A DNA stretch of 36,690 bases, from positions 1 through 36,690 of the forward strand of contig CAAENY010000144.1 in the NCBI GenBank assembly GCA_900757465.1. Reading direction: 5' to 3'. Below the pieces are notes generated by a model, which searched no databases, was not told the DNA's origin, and saw nothing but the letters and a program-made list of their open reading frames with translations. Numbering within the stretch: the first letter of the stretch is position 1; every line of letters starts with the position of its first letter. The translations under genes were made by a program, and so were the position numbers. Source of the stretch: an uncultured Collinsella sp. (lineage in GTDB: Bacteria > Actinomycetota > Coriobacteriia > Coriobacteriales > Coriobacteriaceae). Shown here one piece after another: positions 29,552-36,690 of this stretch.

Positions 29552-29561
29552 TTCATTCACC

Positions 29562-30413
29562 TCATCTTTCCTGTTTCTCGATGTAGTTTTGCTTAATGAC
29601 ATGCGTCGCCCGTTCGTAGTCGCTGGCAACGTAAGCAGCGTACAGGGCATCGACAACCATAAGCTGGGCCATACGCGAAGCCATGGCACCGCTGCGGACC
29701 AAGGGTTCACTCGCAGCGACGCCGAGCACGGCATCGGCCATGGTGGCAAGCTTGGATGATCCATCTACTTTGGTAACGGCCACTACGGGACAGTTGTGGC
29801 GTTGAGCCTCGGCGGTGCAGTCCAGCACCTCTTGCGTCAAGCCCGAGTAACTAAAGGCGATTGCCATATCGCCCTCATGCATGTTCTTGGCACATAAGAG
29901 CTGATCATGCCAGTCGTCGTACAGATGGCACTCTTTGTCGACACGCATGAGCTTTTGCGCCAGGTCGTGCGCGACCAAACGAGAAGCACCAATACCGAAC
30001 AGATTGACCGCGCGTGCCCGCTTAAGACGGGCCGCGCATCGCTCCAAGACGGTGTAATCGAGCGTTCGCGCCGTCGCCTCGATCGTGCGCACGTTGCTTT
30101 TCATCACCTTCCCCACGATACGTTCGACGCTGTCATCCATGGAGATGTCCTCGAGGGCAACGTCTTTCTTGTCACCTAAGAGCGCCAGCTCGGCAATCAG
30201 TTCGCGTTGGAACTCCTTGTAGCCCGCAAAACCCAAACGCTTGCAAAAGCGCAAAATGCTCGAGGGCGAGGAGAACGTGACATCGGCAAGACCGCGGACG
30301 GACAGCCCGACCACCTCGTGCGGATGAGCGCTTACATATGCGATGACATTGCGTTCCGCCGGGCTCGCGCTGAGCTCACGCTCGCGAAGCCGCAAAAGCA
30401 ATCCGTTTGCCAT
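29562..30413 (-). CDS. murR: RpiR-family regulator MurR
   Basis: A 283-residue repressor with an N-terminal HTH (about 1-75; SVRGLADVTFSSPSSILRFCKRLGFAGYKEF) and a C-terminal SIS domain (about 120-260; GIGASRLVAHDLAQKL, AFSYSGLTQEV) that should sense a sugar phosphate such as MurNAc-6-P. ATG 30413 has GGAGGT 7 bp upstream. It is the first gene of murR-murQ-murP-mupG, so it probably controls its own operon. Operator not identified. Confidence 0.92.
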   Translation of the reverse strand: MANGLLLRLRERELSASPAERNVIAYVSAHPHEVVGLSVRGLADVTFSSPSSILRFCKRLGFAGYKEFQRELIAELALLGDKKDVALEDISMDDSVERIVGKVMKSNVRTIEATARTLDYTVLERCAARLKRARAVNLFGIGASRLVAHDLAQKLMRVDKECHLYDDWHDQLLCAKNMHEGDMAIAFSYSGLTQEVLDCTAEAQRHNCPVVAVTKVDGSSKLATMADAVLGVAASEPLVRSGAMASRMAQLMVVDALYAAYVASDYERATHVIKQNYIEKQER

Positions 30414-30509
30414 CTCAAACACCTCCGTTGAGAAGAATTAAAGACCAACGAACGATTCGTACCGGATACAAACAGCTTTTGCGGTACATTGTGCCGCATC
30501 GTGGCGCAC

Positions 30510-30536
30510 AAAGGGCGAGCGTTCTACCGCTCGCCC
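30510..30536 (-). terminator. Terminator between the VanZ-like gene and murR
   Basis: GGGCGAGCG (30513-30521) pairs perfectly with CGCTCGCCC (30528-30536); on the minus strand it is followed by TTTGTG. It ends the VanZ-like transcript. The remaining bases of this gap hold no visible gene. Confidence 0.72.
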
Positions 30537-30617
30537 CTCAAATCCGACCGCTCGGAAATACGCGCGACACAAAATAATTCAACAAGGTCGCATTATCAGA
30601 AACGGGTTTGTTACCGG

Positions 30618-31199
30618 CTAGCGCCTCGCATGGGCGCCGATCGGCCGAGTCGCATGGCGCACCAACGCCGCCGTCAGCAATACCAACAGCATGGCGATGA
30701 CATAGCCCGCAGCATCGAATCCTAAATCGATAACGTCGAAATGCCTGCCGGGAACAAAGATCTTATGTACCTGATCGCCAACGGAGCAGGCGGCGCAAAA
30801 GAGCAATACGGGCACGCAACGGGAGCATACGCTCCACGGACGCCTGGAAAAGCAAACCACGACCACCGAGGCGAACAATCCGACGAAGAAAAACTCTACG
30901 GTATGGGCAACGCGACGGACGTTCGTGCCCACCCACATGCGAATGGAAGCAAGTCGGCCAGACCGGACATTCGAGGCAGCCGAATCGGTGCCCCCGGTCA
31001 TTCCGTTCTCCGCCTGAGCTTCACCCGTGGCATCGACAGCCTGAACGCCCGTAGCCTGACCCTCCACCACACGCGCGGTGGACTCGCTCAGCAACGACGT
31101 CTCCACCGCATTTTGCTCCGTCAGCACCCAGATGCCCGCCAGCGTTGCAGCGAACAGAACGATCGCGGTCCATCCGATTATTTGTTTTACGCGCGCCAA
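30618..31199 (-). CDS. VanZ-like membrane protein
   Basis: A 193-residue protein with about four membrane helices: 8-27, then a 70-residue polar outer segment, then three helices in the C-terminal half. The VanZ signature is clear: RRVAHTVEFFFVGL, DQVHKIFVPGRHFDVIDLGFDAAGY. Family members are linked to low-level glycopeptide resistance but most have no known role, and no other van genes are present. The start is TTG 31199 with a strong AAGGAGGT upstream. The inserted polar loop (VRSG, TGGTDSAAS) is longer than usual. Confidence 0.85.
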   Translation of the reverse strand: MARVKQIIGWTAIVLFAATLAGIWVLTEQNAVETSLLSESTARVVEGQATGVQAVDATGEAQAENGMTGGTDSAASNVRSGRLASIRMWVGTNVRRVAHTVEFFFVGLFASVVVVCFSRRPWSVCSRCVPVLLFCAACSVGDQVHKIFVPGRHFDVIDLGFDAAGYVIAMLLVLLTAALVRHATRPIGAHARR

Positions 31200-31303
31200 G
31201 GGTCAACCTCCTTTTTTGAATATCAGCGAGTGTAGCCCCAAATGGCATCGTCACCGTATCAAAATTTGAATCGCAACAGGAAGCGACAAAGCGACGCAAA
31301 ACC

Positions 31304-31909
31304 CTACCCCGCCTCGCGCATCCAGCGATCGAACGTCCCCACGCACACGCCCAGGCACTTTGCTGCCTGGCTGCGGGTAATATCGCCCGCCTCATAGCTA
31401 TCGCGCACCAGCTCAAACTGAGGAGGGCATGGCTTGCGAGGTCGACCGAAACGGACCCCTCGCGCCCGCGCCGCTGCAATCCCCTCCGCCTGGCGCCGAT
31501 GGATATTCTCGCGCTCCACCTGCGCCACGTAGCTCAGCAGCTGCAGCACAATATCAGCAATCAGGGTGTTAGTCACATCCGGCGCGCCGCTGGCCCTGGC
31601 GCGCGTGTCAAGCAATGGCATATCCAACACCACAATGGCAACCCCGAGCACCTTGGTAATGCGTCGCCATTCCTCAAGAATCTCGGAGTAATTACGGCCA
31701 AGTCGGTCGATAGAAAGCACCACCAGCACGTCCCCGTCTCCCAGGACGTGCAGCAGCTCGCGATAACGCGGTCGATCGAAGTCCTTGCCGCTCGCATGGT
31801 CGGCATAAATATTCGCCGAGCCCACGCCATAGGCGCCCAGCGCATCCAGCTGCCGATTAAGATTCTGATCGCGCGAACTCACCCGCGCATAACCGTACAC
31901 CGTCGCCAT
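31304..31909 (-). CDS. Serine recombinase, resolvase/invertase (Pin/Hin) type
   Basis: A 201-residue site-specific recombinase. The nucleophile is Ser11 or Ser12 in YGYARVSSRDQN; also seen are YADHASGKDFDRPRY, LVVLSIDRLGRNYSEI and a C-terminal HTH (about 160-200; GRPRKP then ITRSQAAKCLGVCVGTFDRWM). Length is that of small invertases. ATG 31909 has only a weak ribosome binding site (GGGGATGAG); a TTG at 31939 lies inside the inverted repeat. There is no adjacent transposase or invertible segment that I can see, so it may be a remnant of a mobile element. Confidence 0.92.
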   Translation of the reverse strand: MATVYGYARVSSRDQNLNRQLDALGAYGVGSANIYADHASGKDFDRPRYRELLHVLGDGDVLVVLSIDRLGRNYSEILEEWRRITKVLGVAIVVLDMPLLDTRARASGAPDVTNTLIADIVLQLLSYVAQVERENIHRRQAEGIAAARARGVRFGRPRKPCPPQFELVRDSYEAGDITRSQAAKCLGVCVGTFDRWMREAG

Positions 31910-31926
31910 CTCATCCCCGCTTTCTT

Positions 31927-31969
31927 GTAAACCTGCCAAAAGGGACAGGTTTATTTTGGTAGGTTTTAC
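31927..31969. repeat. Inverted repeat directly upstream of the recombinase gene
   Basis: Arms GTAAACCTGCCAAAA (31927-31941) and TTTTGGTAGGTTTTAC (31954-31969) pair with one mismatch and one extra T around GGGACAGGTTTA. Its position 18 bp from the recombinase start suggests a crossover or operator site for that enzyme. The centre contains GGGACAGGT, also found in the hairpin at 9103-9149. Confidence 0.7.
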
Positions 31970-32085
31970 CTCTCAAATAGCAGGTAAGCGGGCGGCCGAG
32001 CAGACGGCAAGGTAGCCACGATTCAAATGCGAAGGGCGGTCCCGAAAGGCCGCCCTCCGCTCCCCCACCATGAGTCGGGATTTGG

Positions 32086-34221
32086 CTAATGGATAAGCTT
32101 AAAGTCCAAGTGCCCACGCGTGGTATTGACGCGCGAGACCTCGATAATCACGCGCTGCCCCAGCTCGTAACGGGTGCCCGTATCGGCACCTGTGAGCGTG
32201 AGCGCGTCCTCGTTGAACTCGAACCACTCGTTGCCCAGACTCTTGATCGAAACCAAGCCTTCGACCTGCGTTAGGTCCAAGCGCACAAAAAGGCCCATGC
32301 TGCTAACCCACGAGACGGTTCCGGCATAGCGCTCGCCCAGACGGTCCTCATAGTACTGGGCAATCTTGATCTTTTGCGTCGCATGGCTGGCGGCATCTGC
32401 CGCGCGCTCGGCATCGCTGCATGCGCGGCAGATCTGCGGCAGAATGCGCGGCAGCGACTCGCGCCCCTTGCCGATCAGCCGCAGCGTACGGACCAAGGCG
32501 TCCTTGCCGCCGAGCTGCTCATAGGCCAACTGCAGTTTGAGCACGCGGTGCACCACCAGATCGGGGTAGCGACGGATGGGACTCGTAAAGTGACAGTAGC
32601 ACGGCGCGGCGAGCGCAAAGTGGCCCTCGTTGCGCGGCTTGTACAGCGCGCGCTGCATGCTGCGCAGAAGCAGCGTGTTAACGAGCGGTGCGTTGGCCGT
32701 ACCGGCGGCAGCATCAACTGCAGCCTGCAGCTCATCGGGGCTCCCCAGGGCAATACCGGCAGCACGGCGATCGTCAATGATGCCTAACTGCGCCAGCGCA
32801 ACGGCGGCACCGTGCAGGCTATCGGGGCTCGGATCCTCATGCACGCGATAGCAGGCCTCGATATCACGGTCTGCCAGCCACTCTGCAACGCACTCGTTGG
32901 CGAGCAGCATGGCCTCCTCGATAAGCGACGTGGCACACGAACGCTCACGCGCCACAATCTGCACGGGTACTCCGTCCTTATCCAATAGAGCGCGAATCTC
33001 GGCCGTGTCAAAATCGACTGAGCCGCGGGCGCGACGAATACGACGGCGAAGTTCGGCGAGTTCGTTAGCGGCGACAAGGAAATCGCCGAGGTCGATGTTG
33101 TAGCCGCGGGCGGCCTCCTCGCACGCAAGACCGCGCTCAAGCGCTTCCTCGCGCGAGGTCTCGGCAGCCGCAACATCCTCGGCTGCACCCTCCAGCACCG
33201 AATACTCAACCGCGCCGGCACGCACCAGCAGCGCCTCGGCGCCGTCATAGTCCATACGCACACGCGAGCGAATCACGCTGGGATACGGATCGTAATGCCG
33301 CACGCGACCCTGCGCATCGAGCTCGATATCGACGGTAAACGCAAGACGGTCCTCGTCAGGGCGAAGCGAGCACAGGTCACAGGACAGGCGTTCGGGCAGC
33401 ATGGGAAGCACGCGATCGGCCAGATACACCGATGTCGTACGATGGCGAGCCTCAAGATCGATATGCCCGTCCCAAGCCACATAGTGTGAAACGTCGGCGA
33501 TATGCACACCCAGCTTGTAGCCACCCTCGGGCGTGCGCTCCAGCGAAATGGCGTCGTCAAAGTCGCGCGCGTCGACCGGGTCGATCGTGATGACAAAGCG
33601 GTCGCGCAGATCGCGGCGGAGCGGGTCCTTAAGCGCCGCGGACACATCGAGCGAAAGCCCCTCGGCCTCGTCCAGCGCGGCCTCGGGATAGCTATCGGTA
33701 TAGCCGTAACGCGCCATCACATATTGAACGCCCAAATCGGGCGCGTCATCTCCGCCAATGCGGCGCTCGATCGTCACAGTGCCCGATTCCAGGCGCGTCG
33801 GGTAGGTCAAAATGCGCGCGACAACGGCATCACCCGGGTGGACGCCCAGACGATCCGCCGAGGTATCCTCGGGCAGAATGAAGAAGTCGGCCTTCAGACG
33901 CGAATCGAGCGGCTCGATCACACCAAGCGGACCGGCGGTCTGGTACGTGCCCACCACGCTTATGGCTGCGCGCTCAACCACGCCCTCGATCACGGCGCGC
34001 CGCTCACCGTGCGGGCTGTTCTTAATGCTCACGGCAACGGTATCGCCATCCATGATCTCGCGCTTGCCGCGACCCATGACCTTGTAGTCGCCGTTTTCGG
34101 TTACAACGTAGGCGCTATGCTCATGGAGCTGCACGCGCCCGGTCAGGCTCGGACGGCGTTCGCTGCGCACCGGCCCGCGCTGATTGCGAGCTCCACGCTT
34201 ATGCTTGTTATTGCGCCCCAT
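32086..34221 (-). CDS. rnr: Ribonuclease R
   Basis: A 711-residue 3'-5' exoribonuclease that degrades structured RNA and tmRNA-tagged messages. N-terminal cold-shock-like domains (about 25-190) lead to the RNB domain with the metal-binding aspartates in TIDPVDARDFDDAIS (212-226), GVHIADVSHYV and RTTSVYLADRVLPMLPERLS. An S1 domain (about 630-711; RYAGTVSWVSSMGLFVRL) ends it. A Lys/Arg-rich N-terminus is normal for RNase R. ATG 34221 has AGGAGGCGCC. There is no long Lys-rich C-terminal tail. smpB lies about 9 kb away instead of next door. Confidence 0.96.
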   Translation of the reverse strand: MGRNNKHKRGARNQRGPVRSERRPSLTGRVQLHEHSAYVVTENGDYKVMGRGKREIMDGDTVAVSIKNSPHGERRAVIEGVVERAAISVVGTYQTAGPLGVIEPLDSRLKADFFILPEDTSADRLGVHPGDAVVARILTYPTRLESGTVTIERRIGGDDAPDLGVQYVMARYGYTDSYPEAALDEAEGLSLDVSAALKDPLRRDLRDRFVITIDPVDARDFDDAISLERTPEGGYKLGVHIADVSHYVAWDGHIDLEARHRTTSVYLADRVLPMLPERLSCDLCSLRPDEDRLAFTVDIELDAQGRVRHYDPYPSVIRSRVRMDYDGAEALLVRAGAVEYSVLEGAAEDVAAAETSREEALERGLACEEAARGYNIDLGDFLVAANELAELRRRIRRARGSVDFDTAEIRALLDKDGVPVQIVARERSCATSLIEEAMLLANECVAEWLADRDIEACYRVHEDPSPDSLHGAAVALAQLGIIDDRRAAGIALGSPDELQAAVDAAAGTANAPLVNTLLLRSMQRALYKPRNEGHFALAAPCYCHFTSPIRRYPDLVVHRVLKLQLAYEQLGGKDALVRTLRLIGKGRESLPRILPQICRACSDAERAADAASHATQKIKIAQYYEDRLGERYAGTVSWVSSMGLFVRLDLTQVEGLVSIKSLGNEWFEFNEDALTLTGADTGTRYELGQRVIIEVSRVNTTRGHLDFKLIH

Positions 34222-34298
34222 GGCGCCTCCTAACTATCGATTGCGAACTCCAAAGAGTCTACCCAAATGATTCGCTTTCCTGCCGTCCCCTAGGGATC

Positions 34299-34332
34299 AA
34301 AAAACGGGCCGCCCCATAAGAGACGACCCGTT
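34299..34332 (-). terminator. Terminator after ftsX
   Basis: AACGGGCCG (34303-34311) pairs with CGACCCGTT (34324-34332) with one mismatch; on the minus strand TTTTTT follows. It separates ftsEX from rnr. Confidence 0.87.
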
Positions 34333-34356
34333 GGAAGGGATGAATTCCAAGCATGC

Positions 34357-35277
34357 CTACACGCGCAGGTAGCGGCGCATGGCGATGGCAGAACCAAAGA
34401 GACCGATAATCACACCGACCAGAATCAGCGCAGCATAGGTCACCAGGTAGTACTGCATCGGCAGGGCAAACGACATCCAGCCGATGCTCTCCTGCAGACG
34501 CGGAATCATCAGATTGCGCAGCAGCTCCAGAACGCCGATGGAAAGCAGCGAGCCCAAAATGGCCTGCAGCACGCCCTCGGTGATAAACGGGCCACGAATG
34601 AAGCCGTTGCTGGCGCCGACCAGACGCATAATCGCAATCTCACGACGACGCGCCGTGATGGACAGGCGAATCGTGTTGTTGATGAAGATGAATGCGATAA
34701 AGGTCAGAAGACCAACGAGCACCACGGCGGCGATGCGGATGTAGTTGGTCACCTGGAACAAGCGGCTCACTTCCTCCTGGCCGTACAGCACGCTCGCGTT
34801 GACGTCGCCGTCATCCGCGATCTTCTGGAAATCGGCATCCTTCTTGAGCTTCTTTGCCGTGCTCTCGACCTTGGACGGATCGTCCATCTCAATAGCGAAG
34901 GAAGCCGGCAGCGGGTTCTGGCCATCGAGCGCGCTCATGGTGGCGTCGGCGTTGCCCGACATCTTGCTCGTATACTCGGCCAGCGCGTCGTCCTTGTCCT
35001 TATAGGTAACGGACTTGACGTTATTCCACGTCTTAAGCTCGGCCTCAAAAGCCTGAACATCGGCCTGATCGGCGTCATCACTAATGAACGCGTTGATGAC
35101 AACCTGATCCTCGACGGTGCCGATCACGGAGTTCAGCATCGCAGAGCCCATGATGAACAGGCCGATGATAAACAGCGAAAGGAAGATCGTGATGACGGCG
35201 CCGAGCGAGGTAGTCCAGTTACGGAAGAAGTGGCTGATTGCCTCTTTGAAGGAGTAGCCCACGTTAGTTGGTGCCAT
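34357..35277 (-). CDS. ftsX: Cell division protein FtsX
   Basis: A 306-residue permease-like partner of FtsE that activates septal peptidoglycan hydrolases. It has a first helix (about 22-48), an outer domain (about 50-165) and three helices in the C-terminal half, ending SAIAMRRYLRV. The FtsX features HFFRNWTTSLGAVITIFLSLFIIG and ITARRREIAIMRLVGAS are clear. It overlaps ftsE by 14 bp, with ATG 35277 inside the last ftsE codons. Confidence 0.95.
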   Translation of the reverse strand: MAPTNVGYSFKEAISHFFRNWTTSLGAVITIFLSLFIIGLFIMGSAMLNSVIGTVEDQVVINAFISDDADQADVQAFEAELKTWNNVKSVTYKDKDDALAEYTSKMSGNADATMSALDGQNPLPASFAIEMDDPSKVESTAKKLKKDADFQKIADDGDVNASVLYGQEEVSRLFQVTNYIRIAAVVLVGLLTFIAFIFINNTIRLSITARRREIAIMRLVGASNGFIRGPFITEGVLQAILGSLLSIGVLELLRNLMIPRLQESIGWMSFALPMQYYLVTYAALILVGVIIGLFGSAIAMRRYLRV

Positions 35278-36484
35278 AGTTGCCGTAACCTCCCCTCTCC
35301 TGGTCGCGGATGACGTGGCCGCCCTCGAGGGCGATCACGCGACGGTGCATGCTATCGACCATCTCGCGGTCGTGCGTGGCGACGATCACGGTGGTGCCGG
35401 TGCGGTTAATACGCTCAAGCAGCTTCATGATGCCCAGCGAGATCGCCGGGTCGAGGTTGCCCGTGGGCTCGTCGCAGATCAGCAGCGGCGGACGGTTGAC
35501 CATAGCACGGGCGACGGCAACGCGCTGCTGCTCGCCACCGGAAAGCTGGTCGGGCAGCGAGTCCATCTGATCGGCCAGACCGACCAGGCGCAGCACCTCG
35601 GGCACCTGGCTGCGAATGACGCCCTTGGGCTTGCCGATGCACTGCAGGGCAAACGCCACGTTTTCGTAGGCGGTCTTTTGCGGCAGAAGCTTAAAGTCCT
35701 GGAACACGGCGCCAATCTGGCGGCGCAGGAACGGAACCTTGCGGTTCTTGATCTTCATGAGGTCCTGACCGGCAACCAGGATGCGGCCGCTCGTCGGCTT
35801 GACGTCGCGGTTGAGCGTCGACAGCAGCGTGGTCTTACCCGAGCCGGAGTGACCGACCAGGAAGACGAACTCGCCCGGATAGATCTCGATGTTGATGTCG
35901 TCGAGTGCAGGCTTGTTGGGCTGTGCCGGATAGATCTTGGTGACATGCTCCATAAGGATGACGGGCTCGACACCGGCCTGCTTGGCCATCTTCTTGCGGC
36001 TGGCCTGCGGATCGATGGGCGCAAACACCGACGTAAAATCGGGGTTGTTGAGCGCGTTATCGAGGCTTGCGACCTCGGCGGCCTGATCGCTCTCGACCAC
36101 CGGGGCAGCAGGCTGCGTGGGGTCGGGAATAGCGGCAAAGAGACCGGACTGCGCAGGCTGAGGAGCCGGCGTCGCAGGGGCCAAGGGGTCGGGAATGCCG
36201 GCCATGGTAGGCTGCGGCGTGGCGGCACCAGCCTGAGGCTGCTCCACGCGAGCGGTCACGGCCTGAACGGGCTCAAAACCCGCCGTGCCGGAAAGCGCGA
36301 CATCGCTGGTTGGATTGTAGGCAAAGGGATCGGATGCCGGCTGTGCCTGATCTGCCGGCTGAGCGGGGGCCTGAGCAACAGGCTGGCCCTCTGAATCCGG
36401 AGTGGCGAAACGACTGCCCTGGACGCCTGCCTGCGTCTTGGGGGCATCATCGCCCGCACCGGAGGTACGGAAGTGGTTACCCAC
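35264..36484 (-). CDS. ftsE: Cell division ATP-binding protein FtsE with a long N-terminal extension
   Basis: A 406-residue ABC ATPase, much longer than the usual 220-230. Residues 1-172 are low-complexity, rich in Pro, Ala, Gln and Asp (for example PAQPADQAQPA). The ATPase follows with Walker A GHSGSGKTT (211-219), Q-loop at Q262, LSGGEQQ (314-320), Walker B LLICDEP (334-340) and H371. Start GTG 36484 has AAGGAG, and I see no better start before the ATPase domain. The extension may recruit a partner to the divisome (inference). It is followed by overlapping ftsX. Confidence 0.95.
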   Translation of the reverse strand: MGNHFRTSGAGDDAPKTQAGVQGSRFATPDSEGQPVAQAPAQPADQAQPASDPFAYNPTSDVALSGTAGFEPVQAVTARVEQPQAGAATPQPTMAGIPDPLAPATPAPQPAQSGLFAAIPDPTQPAAPVVESDQAAEVASLDNALNNPDFTSVFAPIDPQASRKKMAKQAGVEPVILMEHVTKIYPAQPNKPALDDINIEIYPGEFVFLVGHSGSGKTTLLSTLNRDVKPTSGRILVAGQDLMKIKNRKVPFLRRQIGAVFQDFKLLPQKTAYENVAFALQCIGKPKGVIRSQVPEVLRLVGLADQMDSLPDQLSGGEQQRVAVARAMVNRPPLLICDEPTGNLDPAISLGIMKLLERINRTGTTVIVATHDREMVDSMHRRVIALEGGHVIRDQERGGYGNYGTN

Positions 36485-36529
36485 TGGTGCTCCTTATCGT
36501 CGTGCGTTTAAACTACATGAGCGCTTTGT

Positions 36530-36535
36530 ATTTTA
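36530..36535 (-). promoter_or_regulatory. Possible -10 element for ftsEX
   Basis: TAAAAT on the minus strand, about 46 bp before the GTG. The sequence upstream includes GCAGC/GCTGC dyad (36536-36554), but no clear -35 is seen. Confidence 0.25.
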
Positions 36536-36631
36536 GCAGCATTAGCTTTGCTGCACATAAGAAGCATGGCGTGCTTAGGGATCCCGTCGGCCGGGCACAG
36601 GGCTACTCTCCAAATCGTCCTCGGACATGTC

Positions 36632-36668
36632 GGAGCCCCCGCTGCGCGCTTCGCGCGGCGGGGGCTCC
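36632..36668. terminator. Strong GC-rich hairpin at the window edge
   Basis: GGAGCCCCCGC (36632-36642) pairs with GCGGGGGCTCC (36658-36668), with more GC pairs inside around CTT. No clear T-run follows in either direction, so the strand is uncertain; it probably ends a gene beyond the window. Confidence 0.6.
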
Positions 36669-36690
36669 TCCGTCCTGCGGAAAGATTTGG

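Noticed and set aside
30618..31199. Glycopeptide-resistance locus
   Set aside because: Only a VanZ-like protein is present, with no ligase, dehydrogenase or sensor genes; VanZ-like proteins are widespread.

Overview
The window looks like a chromosomal segment of a high-GC, gut-type Coriobacteriia, most likely Collinsella or a close relative. That is an inference from the GC-rich coding style, the actinobacterial flavour of the proteins (FHA plus Ser/Thr kinase, CsoR, an FtsE with a long Pro/Ala-rich N-terminus) and the mix of amino-acid, metal and peptidoglycan-recycling genes. There is no rRNA and no clear prophage. Most genes lie on the minus strand.

Layout. 1-1759: 3'-truncated RhlE-type DEAD-box RNA helicase (-). 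2030-5955: palindromic array A, an FHA-domain protein and a membrane Ser/Thr kinase (+), then array B. 5982-9092: copper operon copA, copZ, csoR (+) with a CsoR-type operator and a large hairpin between copA and copZ. 9205-11155: small zinc-ribbon membrane protein (+) converging on an amidohydrolase (-). 11304-12845: array C, a nuclease-like gene (-), array D. 12886-20121: unknown protein, then gltD and gltB (glutamate synthase), all (-). 20304-21971: array E, an Nramp Mn/Fe transporter (+), half-repeat F. 22054-24372: rubredoxin, flavin-reductase-like protein, smpB and a TPR-like gene (-). 24467-24634: tRNA-Glu(CTC) and tRNA-Gln(CTG) (-). 24911-25877: small orphan gene (+), a second palindromic array family, ArsC/Spx-like protein (-). 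25970-30413: MurNAc recycling operon murR-murQ-murP-mupG (-). 30618-31909: VanZ-like protein and serine recombinase (-). 32086-36484: RNase R, FtsX and FtsE (-).

The most unusual content is non-coding. A 59-bp inverted-repeat unit (16-bp arms, consensus TGTCTCGATCTGTAAC and its reverse complement, always 27 bp apart) recurs 15 times, plus two half or decayed copies. Within arrays the units repeat at 80-82 bp, with 21-22 bp linkers in every case but the exact end-point choice. The arrays occur only between genes and bracket three separate gene cassettes: FHA/kinase, the nuclease-like gene and the Nramp gene. Arm substitutions are often matched on the opposite arm, which argues that the dyad symmetry is under selection. 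An unrelated sequence with the same architecture (46-bp inverted repeat, 16-bp linker, exact 62-bp period, three units) lies at 25341-25510. I do not recognise either family; they are neither CRISPR arrays nor ordinary terminators. Smaller inverted repeats with a GGGGAC core (9103-9149, 13889-13928) may be a third family.

Functional links. The FHA protein and the kinase form a phospho-signalling pair. CsoR should repress its own copper-efflux operon. MurR, MurQ, MurP and MupG should import and break down cell-wall amino sugars, with a terminator between murP and mupG that may lower mupG expression. SmpB and RNase R both serve ribosome rescue and RNA turnover but are about 9 kb apart. All coordinates and motifs were read by eye; no database search was run.
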